Shown here: positions 33,629 to 42,711 of the stretch, in pieces
Layout of the letters: each line of letters starts with the position of its first letter
Numbering within the stretch: position 1 is the first letter of the stretch
Source of the DNA: a virus
IMG/VR virus record: IMGVR_UViG_3300035190_001906
Coordinates: 1-58,751 of that record
Strand: one strand, 5' to 3'
DNA: 58,751 bases
Program-made: the position numbers and the translations under genes
The notes under the pieces: generated by a model
What the model was told of the DNA's origin: nothing
Seen by the model: the letters and a program-made list of their open reading frames with translations, nothing else
Database searches by the model: none

Positions 33629-36619
33629 ATGGCAGATTTACAATCTGTGCGTGTATTTGGCCCTCCTGCTGGTGCGGCAGGTCTGGCTGTTATCGAACGT
33701 TCAGGGAATCAAATCGTAATTGATTCGAGATACGGCACAACAGCTTTTTTTGGAGTTCAGAAGCGTGGCCCTATGGGGGTCGCAATTCCCTATCTTTCTA
33801 AAGAGCAGTATTTACAAATTGCGGGAGATCCAAAAGATTCATCGTGGCATTTATATCCTGATGCCAGTCATCTTTGTCCTGATGCAATTGATGGATTTTT
33901 TAATAGTGCTGGAAGCGGTGCTATGACATGGATTACGCGGGTTGAGCTAGAAAATGCTCGTCCTGCTAAAATCGTTGTCAAAAATCGGTTAGGGACGGAA
34001 ATTTTAGAGTTGGAAGCCGCGAACCAAGGTCGATGGGGTGGGTATCGTAAAATCGTGCCTTTTTCGACTGTTGTTGTTGCGACAGCGAAAACTTTTACGA
34101 TTGTTGCACCAGGTATTTTTGCTAACGAATTGGTCGATGCAAATATCGAATTTTCGGGAAGCAATAAAACTTATCAGGTGATCGCCAACACCGCTTCAAA
34201 CCCGATAAGCGGAGAAGTTGTTTTTACGATTGGTTCCCAATACGATCTATTTGCAGATGGTGTGTCTGGGCCATTAACCCTGTCTGGATTAGCAACTTAT
34301 TCTCGTCACAAAAACCTAGTTGGAACAATTGAATTTCAAAGATTGATTTCAATGATGGGGACTGTAACGATTAGCGGGACTACGGTTATTGGGGTTGGAA
34401 CTCGATTTTCTAGTGATTTGAAAGTTGGAGATCCGGTCTACTACGCGGGTGAATCTCGGCGAGTTACCTCAATTACTTCTAATACGTCTCTAACGATTGA
34501 ATCACCATTTATCGTTGATGGTGTTACAGCAACAATTCTGGAAAAAGATAATTTAGAAGTTGTTGGAAATAATACTACCTTCCTAGTGGAAGTTGCTCCA
34601 GGTGACAAACTTTATTGTTTGGTAAATGGAATCGAAGTTGTCCGAACAGTAGCTAGTGTGGTTAGTAACACTTCCTTGTTACTGGAGTCTGGGTTTGAAT
34701 CCGATGTCAATGTTGGAACGGTTGCCTACTTAGACAATTACTGGGTAGATGTTGTTGACGGTGATTTACTGAGTGAACTTTTGTCTGGGGAAAAAATTAT
34801 TGACCCCAATCGTCGTGGAGACGGGGCAATTGTTACGGAGATTCAGGCAGATCGATTTAAAGTTGCCAAACCTTTTTATGGTAGTTTTGTTGACACGGAA
34901 CTTGCTAAACAAAGTCAAGTTGCTAAAATCTCCCTAATTCCTCCTGAGAAAACGGGATTGAGTGTAGAGATTGGTCAGGGGACAGCTTACCCAGAAACCC
35001 ACTTTAGTCTACAAATCCGGTTCAATGACTCTCTCGTCGTATCTATTGCAGATGCTTCTTTAGATCCCAGTGATTCTTTATTTGTTGAAACCCTGGTTAA
35101 CAATACCAATGTTGCCTACCGAACAGGAACCGAGAATTACTTGTCTTGGGTTCGAGCTAAATCTTTTTGGAATGGGAGTACGGCAAGCTACACAACCGCG
35201 ATGTCAAATGATGTCCGACCTGCTAATGGCAGTGGGACTATTTTATCCTTAACCCAACAACGTATTTATACCATTGGGGATTTTGATTATCAAGCCAGTG
35301 TTGGGAATTACATCTACCCCAATCCCTATCGCTACGCCAGAAACGCCCTCCGAGTCAAACAAGCTAAATCCCCTGTTGTTCTAGCGGGAACTGTTTCTAC
35401 CATGGGGTCTGTTGTAACAGGATCGGGGACTGCTTTTCGTTCTGTTGTTGCTGCTGGGGATTTGGTTGTTTCTCCTGCTGGTGAAATCCGAACTGTTCGT
35501 CAGGTGATTGGTGATACTGAATTGTCCTTGACTCAAGGATTCTCTGTCAATCTAACTGCCGGAAGTAAGCTCACCAAATCAGGTTATCTTTCTTTTGATT
35601 CGGGGGTTGATTTAACTCGTTATGCCAGTCAAGGCGATCGCTTCATCGTTTCCTTTCCTCAATATTTTGAAGGTGGTTACGACGGCGACTCCTCGATGAT
35701 GCAACCTTACCATTTCACTCGCTACCTTGACCCAGACCTCAATTTCCTTGAGCAAGCGGTTTATGGGTTAAACGTTGGATTGGTGCGCTTCGCAATTCCT
35801 GGCGTTAATGATTTATCTGTGCAGAAAGCGGGGATTGCTTATGCTGAATCCGTTGCCTTTGAGTTCCGTGCTGAAATTCCTGCCTTCGTTAACAATGTTG
35901 CTGTTGCTGAATCCTATGTCAATTTAGATTTAGGGCGCAGTGATCATCTTTCTGTTGCCTTCCCTAGCTACGCCTTTATTCCCAACCCTCGTTCCAGAGG
36001 CGATCGCATGATCTCCATCTCTGGAGACATCATGGGATTGGAAAGTGCCATGGCTTCTCGATACAGGGGATACCATTATGTTGCGGCTGGATTAAATGCG
36101 GTATTGGGGCGGATCTCCAAACTACCTTTCACACCCAATCCAAGAGAGGAAGGGATCTTGAATTTAGCAGGGATTCAACCGATTAAATATTTCGGTGGGC
36201 AGATTATTATTTTTGGTAGCCGATGCCCTGCTCAAAACTCAATTTATACCTTTCTTCATGTCCGAAGAACGCAGAGTAACTACGTCAGAATTTTTCTGGA
36301 AGCCCAGCCTTTATTGCAACAATTATTCCGACCCAATCAACCCGAGATGTCGGATCGGTTATTGCTGGCGTTAGAGGGATTTGCTAAAGAAGAATACCAA
36401 AAAGGAGTCTACAGTCGATATTTGACATTTGATCAAGCTGTAAGATTTGCTACAGTCCCTTCTGTGGGCGAACAAGGAGTTGATGTATTTCTTCAAGTCG
36501 CCAATGGAAAATTGAAGCTTTTTTATTCCTGGTTCCCAACTGGAATCTTAGAAAGGCTTGAATTAGAAATTGGCCCCGAATCTTTGGTTTCTCGGTTTGG
36601 TTCTTCTGTAACAACTTAG
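33629..36619 (+). CDS. Phage tail sheath protein (996 aa)
   Basis: The contractile sheath surrounds the tail tube and drives injection. The N-terminus has the sheath pattern (RYGTTAFFGVQKRGPMGV; DGFFNSAGSGAMTWITRV). The C-terminal 280 residues form the conserved sheath core (YVNLDLGRSDHLSVAFPSY; GLNAVLGRISKLPFTPNPRE; VRRTQSNYVRIFLE). The middle is an unusually long insertion, roughly residues 230-660, with three copies of an SH3-like or barrel unit of about 60 residues: GTVTISGTTVIGVGTRFSSD, then LEVVGNNTTFLVEVAPGDKL, then GTVSTMGSVVTGSGTAF. Usual sheaths are 380-700 aa. The insertion probably faces outward and decorates the tail. The start has a good AGGAG. Confidence 0.92.
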   Translation: MADLQSVRVFGPPAGAAGLAVIERSGNQIVIDSRYGTTAFFGVQKRGPMGVAIPYLSKEQYLQIAGDPKDSSWHLYPDASHLCPDAIDGFFNSAGSGAMTWITRVELENARPAKIVVKNRLGTEILELEAANQGRWGGYRKIVPFSTVVVATAKTFTIVAPGIFANELVDANIEFSGSNKTYQVIANTASNPISGEVVFTIGSQYDLFADGVSGPLTLSGLATYSRHKNLVGTIEFQRLISMMGTVTISGTTVIGVGTRFSSDLKVGDPVYYAGESRRVTSITSNTSLTIESPFIVDGVTATILEKDNLEVVGNNTTFLVEVAPGDKLYCLVNGIEVVRTVASVVSNTSLLLESGFESDVNVGTVAYLDNYWVDVVDGDLLSELLSGEKIIDPNRRGDGAIVTEIQADRFKVAKPFYGSFVDTELAKQSQVAKISLIPPEKTGLSVEIGQGTAYPETHFSLQIRFNDSLVVSIADASLDPSDSLFVETLVNNTNVAYRTGTENYLSWVRAKSFWNGSTASYTTAMSNDVRPANGSGTILSLTQQRIYTIGDFDYQASVGNYIYPNPYRYARNALRVKQAKSPVVLAGTVSTMGSVVTGSGTAFRSVVAAGDLVVSPAGEIRTVRQVIGDTELSLTQGFSVNLTAGSKLTKSGYLSFDSGVDLTRYASQGDRFIVSFPQYFEGGYDGDSSMMQPYHFTRYLDPDLNFLEQAVYGLNVGLVRFAIPGVNDLSVQKAGIAYAESVAFEFRAEIPAFVNNVAVAESYVNLDLGRSDHLSVAFPSYAFIPNPRSRGDRMISISGDIMGLESAMASRYRGYHYVAAGLNAVLGRISKLPFTPNPREEGILNLAGIQPIKYFGGQIIIFGSRCPAQNSIYTFLHVRRTQSNYVRIFLEAQPLLQQLFRPNQPEMSDRLLLALEGFAKEEYQKGVYSRYLTFDQAVRFATVPSVGEQGVDVFLQVANGKLKLFYSWFPTGILERLELEIGPESLVSRFGSSVTT

Positions 36620-36632
36620 GTAGGCTATTGAC

Positions 36633-37214
36633 ATGAGAAAAGCAACACTTTCAAAAAATCCTTTCCCTCAAAATAAGCAACGGTTTATTGTTGAAGGAAT
36701 GACGAATTCTGCAAATATTATCACCCGCGATAATATTACGATTGAGATCAATACCGCAGAGCGTCCCGACAAAACCGTGATCCCAATTGGTCGAGTTAAT
36801 AGTGGTGAGTTTAATATCACACTTGACTTTGCTGATAACGATACTCGCTATGAATATATTAATTGGTTTCAACGATGTGTCGACAGGGCAACTACAACAT
36901 CTGTATCGTCAATTGTGGGTAACGGCGGATTGACAGGTGTTTTACAGGGTGACGTATCAACCGCAGGTCTAATCATAGGGATCGATCCTGGTTACAAAAA
37001 AAATGCAGTAATCGTGTACCACCGATTATTTCAAGAGGCAGGTGTTCTACCTGTTAAACTTAAATTAGCAGGATGTTTCCCTAAGTCGCTAACTGCACCT
37101 GACTTCGATATGGATGGCGAGGACATGGCAACTTTAGAGATGTCGATCAGTTATGATGACGCTGAAATTATGCAAGCCACCGCTATGGATCAATACACAA
37201 GAGATCGCTTCTAA
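36633..37214 (+). CDS. Phage tail tube protein (193 aa)
   Basis: It directly follows the sheath gene (13 nt gap), the usual place of the tail tube gene in contractile phages. The protein is beta-rich (NITIEINTAERPDKTVIPIG; GEFNITLDFAD; PVKLKLAGCFPKSLTAPDFD; MATLEMSISYDDAEI), with the size and closing strand typical of tube proteins. It would form the hexameric rings inside the sheath. Confidence rests on order, size and pattern. Confidence 0.82.
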   Translation: MRKATLSKNPFPQNKQRFIVEGMTNSANIITRDNITIEINTAERPDKTVIPIGRVNSGEFNITLDFADNDTRYEYINWFQRCVDRATTTSVSSIVGNGGLTGVLQGDVSTAGLIIGIDPGYKKNAVIVYHRLFQEAGVLPVKLKLAGCFPKSLTAPDFDMDGEDMATLEMSISYDDAEIMQATAMDQYTRDRF

Positions 37215-37256
37215 TGTGTTAGTGTAGAGGTTAGATTTGTACACCTATATATTGTC

Positions 37257-37281
37257 AAAACCTCGAATTTTTCGGGGTTTT
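37257..37281 (+). terminator. Leader hairpin before the 776-aa gene
   Basis: Arms AAAACCTCGAA and TTCGGGGTTTT pair over 11 bp with one wobble, a 3-nt loop and more T after. It lies about 20 nt before the ATG at 37300 and after the tube gene, so it can both end the tube transcript and attenuate the next gene. Confidence 0.7.
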
Positions 37282-37299
37282 TTTGATTACCAAAAATCT

Positions 37300-38142
37300 A
37301 TGCAAAACAATACCGAATTATTGTGTCTAATCCTAGAGTTCCAATCCCGAAGTTTAATTGTCAAGAGATTGTTACAGGCGGAAGCTGCTAAGGAATACGA
37401 AGCAGATTGGTTAAAAAATGCAAAAGTTGTCACCAGGGATATGACGGGACGGTTTGCATCAAAAGGTTCATCTATTAAGCAATCCGTTCAGGATACAACT
37501 GCTATTCTGAAACAAGGATTTGATCTGACAGGTGATACAATTCAATCCCTGGTAAAAGATCCTGAGTTCAGAAAGAGGGCGGGATTAGCCACTGGTTTAC
37601 CGATGGCGAAATTAATTAGTAATTTAGCAACTCAAGCCAGATTGAATCCTAAACTAACTGAAAAATTAGATGAATGGATTGCCAATGCGACCAAAGAATT
37701 TGCCGATCAATATGGGGATGATAAAAGCCCGATGGCGCAGGCAATTAGGAAGGCGAATTTAGCGCAACCTCCCAAAGATGCCAATTTCAATGAGAAAATG
37801 GAATTTAGGGTTGCTCAATATGCGGCTTATAAAGAAGCCCTGGATTCTCCTGAAGATTTTAGTAAGCGGGATGAACTAATCGGCAAAGCCGCTGCTGCTT
37901 CGATTCCGATTGGTGTCAGCTTGGCAATTGCATTGGGATTTGAAGTTGCGATTCCTCTATTCCTGGCTCAAAGCGTGAATTGGGCTACTGTATTGAGTTC
38001 TGTTGCACTTGGAGAAGCTGCGGATTTTGCGGTACAGAAGGGTTTGGATAAATTAGAGATTAATAACCCTGCTGTTCGGATTGGGGCTAGTATGGTTGCT
38101 GGTGCTTTGGCAGGGGGATTGGTTACGGGGGTTAATAATAAA
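37300..38142 (+). repeat. Shared N-terminal module, plus-strand copy
   Basis: Codes for residues 1-281 and pairs with 30820-31663 as a diverged inverted duplication enclosing the connector, sheath and tube genes. Confidence 0.8.
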
Positions 38143-39630
38143 ATTGCTTTTGCTAAACAAACTAAAAAATCATTAGAAACTTTAGGTGAACCGAAGTTAT
38201 ATCTTTACGCACAAAACTTAGACAATGAAAGTCAAGATCATTTGAGATACAAGGGTAACGACAACTTAGATATAGAACAAAGAAGAAAAGTGGTTTTTGA
38301 TGCTTCCGAAATAAGAAGCCGTGGTAAAGAGAAAAAAATTAGAGATATAAATAATTTAAACATAGGGATAACAGACAAGGAGTTTACATTAGAAATTATG
38401 CCAAACGAATTAGACAAGGCGGGTAGAGGCTCGGCTATCGTAGCTCATGGTGAATTACCAAAAGGTTTCAATCCCGAACAGAAGGAACAATGGATTGATG
38501 AAGTAGTTCAAGAAATTGAGCAATTTACTACAGATATCAATAGGACATTTAAACCAGAAACCATAGAAGGATTAAAAGATTTCTTCAGAGGGCCAGAGAG
38601 GGTCGCCAATCGAGCGTCATCAAACTTGGGGAAACCAAAGTTTGATATTTCTGCTCAAAACGCAGATAATATCAACCCAGATCATTATATGTCTAAAGGA
38701 GTTGTTTTACCTGAAGATCCTGATATATTGGAAGGTATTCCTTATGAAAAACAATTTGATAGACTAAAACAAATGGCAATAGCTAGTCGTGCTTCTAAAA
38801 TAGAAGGTAAAAAAATTGCTATTAGTCACGAACTAGGTATAAGAAGTGATAACAAAAGTTTTTTAGCGGAAATCACTGGTATCGAATTAGATGAAGGTGG
38901 AAGATTTATGCCTATCCTTGTTCAAGGTGATTTACCAAAAGGGTTGACTCCTAAAGAGATGGATCAATGGGTAGACGAAGCTATAAATGAAGTCAAGCAA
39001 TTTGGATCTATATTTGGTAGAACATTTCAACCGGAAACATTGGACGATTTTAAAACATGGCTTACAAATAAAGACAAACTTAAACCAAAAATAGAAAATC
39101 ATACCAGGGAATTAGTTAGACAAGAAGCTAAATGGGTTGAACAACTCAAAACCAACGAGTTAGCAAGAAGATTCTTACTGGGTAAGCCAAAACTTGATAT
39201 TTCGGCACAAGATTTAGATAATCTAAACCCAGATATATACACATCCAAAGGTATTGATCTGCCCCATGGAAGTACCGAAAATAATTCTAAACGGATATCA
39301 ATCACAAGGAATATTGATAATTTCTTAAATAAGAATAAATTTGAATCGTTGGGTGACGAAATCAAAATAGCAAAAGACAAGGAAAAGTTTGTTGCCAAGA
39401 TGACTCCCAATGAAAAGGATGGTTATGGTAGATTGGCTCCAATTTTGGTTCACGGTGAATTACCTAAAGGTTTAAACCCAGAGCAGATGGGTCAATGGGT
39501 TGAAGAAGCGATCGCGGAAATTGAACAATTTACAGCCAGTATTGATAGGACATTTAAGCCAGAGGTAATAGAAAGGTTAAGAAATTTCTTCTTTGATCAC
39601 ACTAAAATAAAGAGAATTAATAATCCATAA
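37300..39630 (+). CDS. Protein with shared N-terminal module and three C-terminal repeats (776 aa)
   Basis: Residues 1-281 are the module shared with the minus-strand protein at 31663 (MQNNTELLCLILEFQSRSLI; GRFASKG; hydrophobic IPIGVSLAIALGFEVAIPLF; GASMVAGALAGGLVTG). The C-terminal part is unlike its twin and consists of three repeats of about 140-170 residues starting near 295, 443 and 627. Each begins LG(E/K)PK and ends GELPKG(F/L)NPEQ..QW(I/V)(D/E)E followed by an FKPE helix. The ATG at 37300 is chosen because it matches the twin's start; the upstream TTG frame lies in the hairpin. It sits between tube and gpI-like genes, so it is likely carried by the virion. Function unknown. Confidence 0.75.
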   Translation: MQNNTELLCLILEFQSRSLIVKRLLQAEAAKEYEADWLKNAKVVTRDMTGRFASKGSSIKQSVQDTTAILKQGFDLTGDTIQSLVKDPEFRKRAGLATGLPMAKLISNLATQARLNPKLTEKLDEWIANATKEFADQYGDDKSPMAQAIRKANLAQPPKDANFNEKMEFRVAQYAAYKEALDSPEDFSKRDELIGKAAAASIPIGVSLAIALGFEVAIPLFLAQSVNWATVLSSVALGEAADFAVQKGLDKLEINNPAVRIGASMVAGALAGGLVTGVNNKIAFAKQTKKSLETLGEPKLYLYAQNLDNESQDHLRYKGNDNLDIEQRRKVVFDASEIRSRGKEKKIRDINNLNIGITDKEFTLEIMPNELDKAGRGSAIVAHGELPKGFNPEQKEQWIDEVVQEIEQFTTDINRTFKPETIEGLKDFFRGPERVANRASSNLGKPKFDISAQNADNINPDHYMSKGVVLPEDPDILEGIPYEKQFDRLKQMAIASRASKIEGKKIAISHELGIRSDNKSFLAEITGIELDEGGRFMPILVQGDLPKGLTPKEMDQWVDEAINEVKQFGSIFGRTFQPETLDDFKTWLTNKDKLKPKIENHTRELVRQEAKWVEQLKTNELARRFLLGKPKLDISAQDLDNLNPDIYTSKGIDLPHGSTENNSKRISITRNIDNFLNKNKFESLGDEIKIAKDKEKFVAKMTPNEKDGYGRLAPILVHGELPKGLNPEQMGQWVEEAIAEIEQFTASIDRTFKPEVIERLRNFFFDHTKIKRINNP
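38182..39594 (+). repeat. Three tandem C-terminal repeats
   Basis: Repeat starts are near 38182, 38626 and 39178. The shared core reads G(R)G....(P/A)I(L/V)V.G(E/D)LPKG, then P.....QW(V/I)(D/E)E. The spacing varies because the middle of each repeat has insertions. No known repeat family recognised. Confidence 0.75.
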
Positions 39631-41571
39631 ATGACCCAACAATTATTCCGCCGATTCTACGATAACCTCCCAATATATGCCCGATTAGCAGATGAAATTG
39701 GGCTGCTTCAACATTTCTGTGATATTGGAGTTCAACCCCCATTAGATGAACTGCATAACACCGTTGCCACCCGATCGCGCTACTTCGATGTCGATAGCCC
39801 GATCGCAATTCCTAATTTAGATTGGCTAGGACAATTTGTTGGTTTAGGGATTGTCGGGAGACATTATCTGGGAATTGGGATTAATCCTAATTGGCCCGTG
39901 TGGGCAAAACGTCAAATTATTAAACGGGTTTGGAAATACTGGCAATTCAAGGGAACTGAAACCGGAGTTAGGGAAGCAGTATTACTTTGGTTGCTATTTG
40001 ACAAGGCTTACGATCGCCAATACTTTGAAATCAAATATCCCATCGGGCGTTTAATTAGAGAACAATTCCCTGGATGGATTGGTTACGGCGATCGCTATGA
40101 TGCCTATAGAACCCAACCCTTCACTCAAATCCAAAAAGTAGGATTTGGGGATTATCCTAGTCTTCAAGGATTTCCCTCTCGTCAAAAAACCTTACTTCCA
40201 TTGAGCGATCACTTTTATGGAAGTCAATATTGCGATCGCAACTTAGCCTACGATTCACAACCCGATCCCCCCATTCGAGGAGACTTATCCCGAATGGGAG
40301 TTTTAAGACCCTGGATGCACTTCCACGACTTAACAGAAGAAGAATGGCATCGTATCTTCCCTGAAGTCATGGAATTAAATCAGGAAATTTGGGAAGTCGG
40401 CGTAATTCCTACGGTTGTAGGGTGGGTTCCACTAAGTAATAACGGATTCAACTTAATTCCTGCTCCCGATCAAAAACCAATCTACAAGACTATTTACGAC
40501 CTAGATGGACACCATTATGGAGATGTTTACCCTGTCCGAACAACAAAAATAATCAAAGAGGAGATCGTTGTAAAGGAAAAGAATTGGGCAATGTATCCCG
40601 ACCTGTTTTGCCATTATGGAGATTTATATGGGTCTGCTTCCGATCTAGGTTTTATTAGAAAAGAAAAAAAAATATTGCCAACTACTTCTTTTGGGGTAGA
40701 ATACGGTTTAAGTCATGGGCGGATCAACATCATTTCTCCTACAAGTAGCCCTGCCCCCAGTTACAGATACTACGGGGCAGGGATTTTGTTATCTAAAGAA
40801 ATCAGAATCACAGAAACAGGCGTTTGCCAACCTGGAATATTATTTGACTTTTATCAAAAATCTCAAAACACGATAGAATCAATAGCTGATGTAATCTCTT
40901 TTGATACCGATTCACGGGTTGTTGAGGATGTCTCGGCGGATCTTGTCTCACAGCCTGTGTTTTCTTTTGTAGATAATTCCTGGGGATCTCTCTATCCCGT
41001 TATTTCTCCCCATCCCAACATCAGCAACCCCAAAGCCAAAATTCCTTACACCAAAAAAATAGACCCTTTCTACGGTTCTCGTTACCCATCCCAATACTTC
41101 GCCCAATTCTCACGAAAATCAACCAATTTATCTGAATCTGTTAAGCAGGTTCAGCTTTGCAATCTACAACACCGATTCAGTACCCGCACAGTTACAAAAA
41201 GGCAAGTTGTCGAAATCAATCAACCCCCTTTATTTAAGCGGTATCCTGAATTGAGTGCGATCGCAGATAGCCAAAACTGGGAACTCCTAATCTATTCCAG
41301 TGTGGGAATCGTCAAACTTCCCCCTGCAACTATCATGGCTTTATCTTCCTCTGAGTGGAAATCGGCATCCCGTTCAACTCGGATATCCAAAAAGCACCCA
41401 TACCTTCTAATTGAATTTGTCTCCCGTTTTCCTGTCGATACCAAGATTGTTGCGATTTCGTTACAAAACCAAAGTCGATTATTCGTTCAGGACAGTTACG
41501 TTAAGTCCTTGGAAGTCCCATTATTCAGTCACTTCGGGGTTCGCGCTATCATCCCCTTGAACTTCTTGTAA
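39631..41571 (+). CDS. gpI-like baseplate/tail protein with long C-terminal extension (646 aa)
   Basis: Residues about 1-130 match the phage tail protein I family: LPIYARLADEIGLLQHFCD, NLDWLGQFVGLGIVG, then KRQIIKRVWKYWQFKGTETG, the conserved helix and KGT loop. Such proteins are baseplate wedge parts that link to fibres. The other ~500 residues are not recognised; they include several short similar motifs (HFYGSQY, HHYGDVYP, CHYGDLYG, SWGSLYP, PFYGSRYP) that may mark a degenerate repeat. The start follows the previous stop directly (TAAATG). The extension may replace separate wedge or fibre-adaptor proteins. Confidence 0.8.
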   Translation: MTQQLFRRFYDNLPIYARLADEIGLLQHFCDIGVQPPLDELHNTVATRSRYFDVDSPIAIPNLDWLGQFVGLGIVGRHYLGIGINPNWPVWAKRQIIKRVWKYWQFKGTETGVREAVLLWLLFDKAYDRQYFEIKYPIGRLIREQFPGWIGYGDRYDAYRTQPFTQIQKVGFGDYPSLQGFPSRQKTLLPLSDHFYGSQYCDRNLAYDSQPDPPIRGDLSRMGVLRPWMHFHDLTEEEWHRIFPEVMELNQEIWEVGVIPTVVGWVPLSNNGFNLIPAPDQKPIYKTIYDLDGHHYGDVYPVRTTKIIKEEIVVKEKNWAMYPDLFCHYGDLYGSASDLGFIRKEKKILPTTSFGVEYGLSHGRINIISPTSSPAPSYRYYGAGILLSKEIRITETGVCQPGILFDFYQKSQNTIESIADVISFDTDSRVVEDVSADLVSQPVFSFVDNSWGSLYPVISPHPNISNPKAKIPYTKKIDPFYGSRYPSQYFAQFSRKSTNLSESVKQVQLCNLQHRFSTRTVTKRQVVEINQPPLFKRYPELSAIADSQNWELLIYSSVGIVKLPPATIMALSSSEWKSASRSTRISKKHPYLLIEFVSRFPVDTKIVAISLQNQSRLFVQDSYVKSLEVPLFSHFGVRAIIPLNFL

Positions 41572-41601
41572 AAAATCTTCCGTAGGTACGGAGCGAAATA
41601 C

Positions 41602-41630
41602 TTGACAATTGTTTTCCTGAGATTTATCAT
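41602..41630 (+). promoter_or_regulatory. Promoter for the 41693 gene
   Basis: TTGACA (41602-41607), a 17-bp spacer and TATCAT (41625-41630). It overlaps a 35-nt element starting TCTTCCGTA that also follows the tape measure stop codon at 24509. Confidence 0.72.
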
Positions 41631-41692
41631 AGGTTTCATTGGTTGACAGTTACAGGTAAGCCAAAAAAACACAACTACCAAATCACGAAACA

Positions 41693-42703
41693 ATGAAACA
41701 ATTAACTGACAAAATCAGTAAGAATTTGAAGATTCTGGATGATACCTTGTATTCATGCCAGATAACTATTCAAATGGGTGCTAAACCCTCGATAGGAATA
41801 AGACTAGAAGACATTCTTGACAGAAACACTATCAAAGTGTGGAATGAAGTATTTCCAAAAAGAAAATCACCCGAAATCGAAGTGTTTGGGGATCTGCGGA
41901 TTTCCTATAATAAAGTTGTAAGTCAAAAAGAAAAGCTGTACGACAAATATGCGATTTCCTTTGGAGTTTACAAAAATATTATCCCTGGAAGCAATCTTGA
42001 TAAATTCTTGTCTGAATACCAAGAAAAGGTTGTTGGTACGGCACAACGAGAATTAAACAGAATTAAAGGATTGTACCCAAAAAGATTGCAAGAATATCTG
42101 AAAGATGTTCGTAAAATCCTCAAAGAAAACTCCATCTGCTCAGAGCAAAAACTAATTCAATACCAACAACGATTCCCTTCTATAACAATGATAGAAAAAT
42201 CGTTCGGCCCGATAATAGAAGGGCCATACCAAATGCCCAGTATCCACGACGCAGCGTTGTTAGACCTCAGATTGAAGTCAGTAGTGCGAGAAGCCCAATT
42301 AGAGAAGGCTAAAATTGCCCAACTAAACACCAAACAACAAGAATACTGGGGTATCTCTGGACAGGTTCAACAGGTTTGTAATGGGTTGATTGAAAAAATA
42401 TCAGAGATTAAATTTGACATTCTCGAAAATCTCAAGTTTCACTTAGAAACTATCGAGAAAAAAAATAGTTTCTATTCCTCAAGTAAAAAGACTTTACTAA
42501 AAGATGTTGGGGAAATAAAAAGAACTTTAGCGTCGGTTCAAGTTGTTGAGTCAATTATGGGAGAGGGGTATTTAAGTATTTCCTCAAAAATTGAAAAGAT
42601 GCTTGAATCCAATGACCCTTCTTACGCATCAGAAATTATTTTACTAATTGAGTCCGAGTTGTACATTGTCGAAAACCTAGAATCAACCTACGCAGTAGCC
42701 TAA
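41693..42703 (+). CDS. Coiled-coil hypothetical protein (336 aa)
   Basis: It is mainly helical and charged (KQLTDKISKNLKILDD; KVVGTAQRELNRIKGLYPKR; EAQLEKAKIAQLNTKQQ), with no membrane segment and no family that I recognise. It is the first gene after a strong promoter, followed within 8 nt by the holin-like small gene and then by the methylase genes. This separates it from the structural operon and suggests an early or regulatory unit, or a scaffold-like protein. Confidence 0.7.
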   Translation: MKQLTDKISKNLKILDDTLYSCQITIQMGAKPSIGIRLEDILDRNTIKVWNEVFPKRKSPEIEVFGDLRISYNKVVSQKEKLYDKYAISFGVYKNIIPGSNLDKFLSEYQEKVVGTAQRELNRIKGLYPKRLQEYLKDVRKILKENSICSEQKLIQYQQRFPSITMIEKSFGPIIEGPYQMPSIHDAALLDLRLKSVVREAQLEKAKIAQLNTKQQEYWGISGQVQQVCNGLIEKISEIKFDILENLKFHLETIEKKNSFYSSSKKTLLKDVGEIKRTLASVQVVESIMGEGYLSISSKIEKMLESNDPSYASEIILLIESELYIVENLESTYAVA

Positions 42704-42711
42704 AAAAAACC

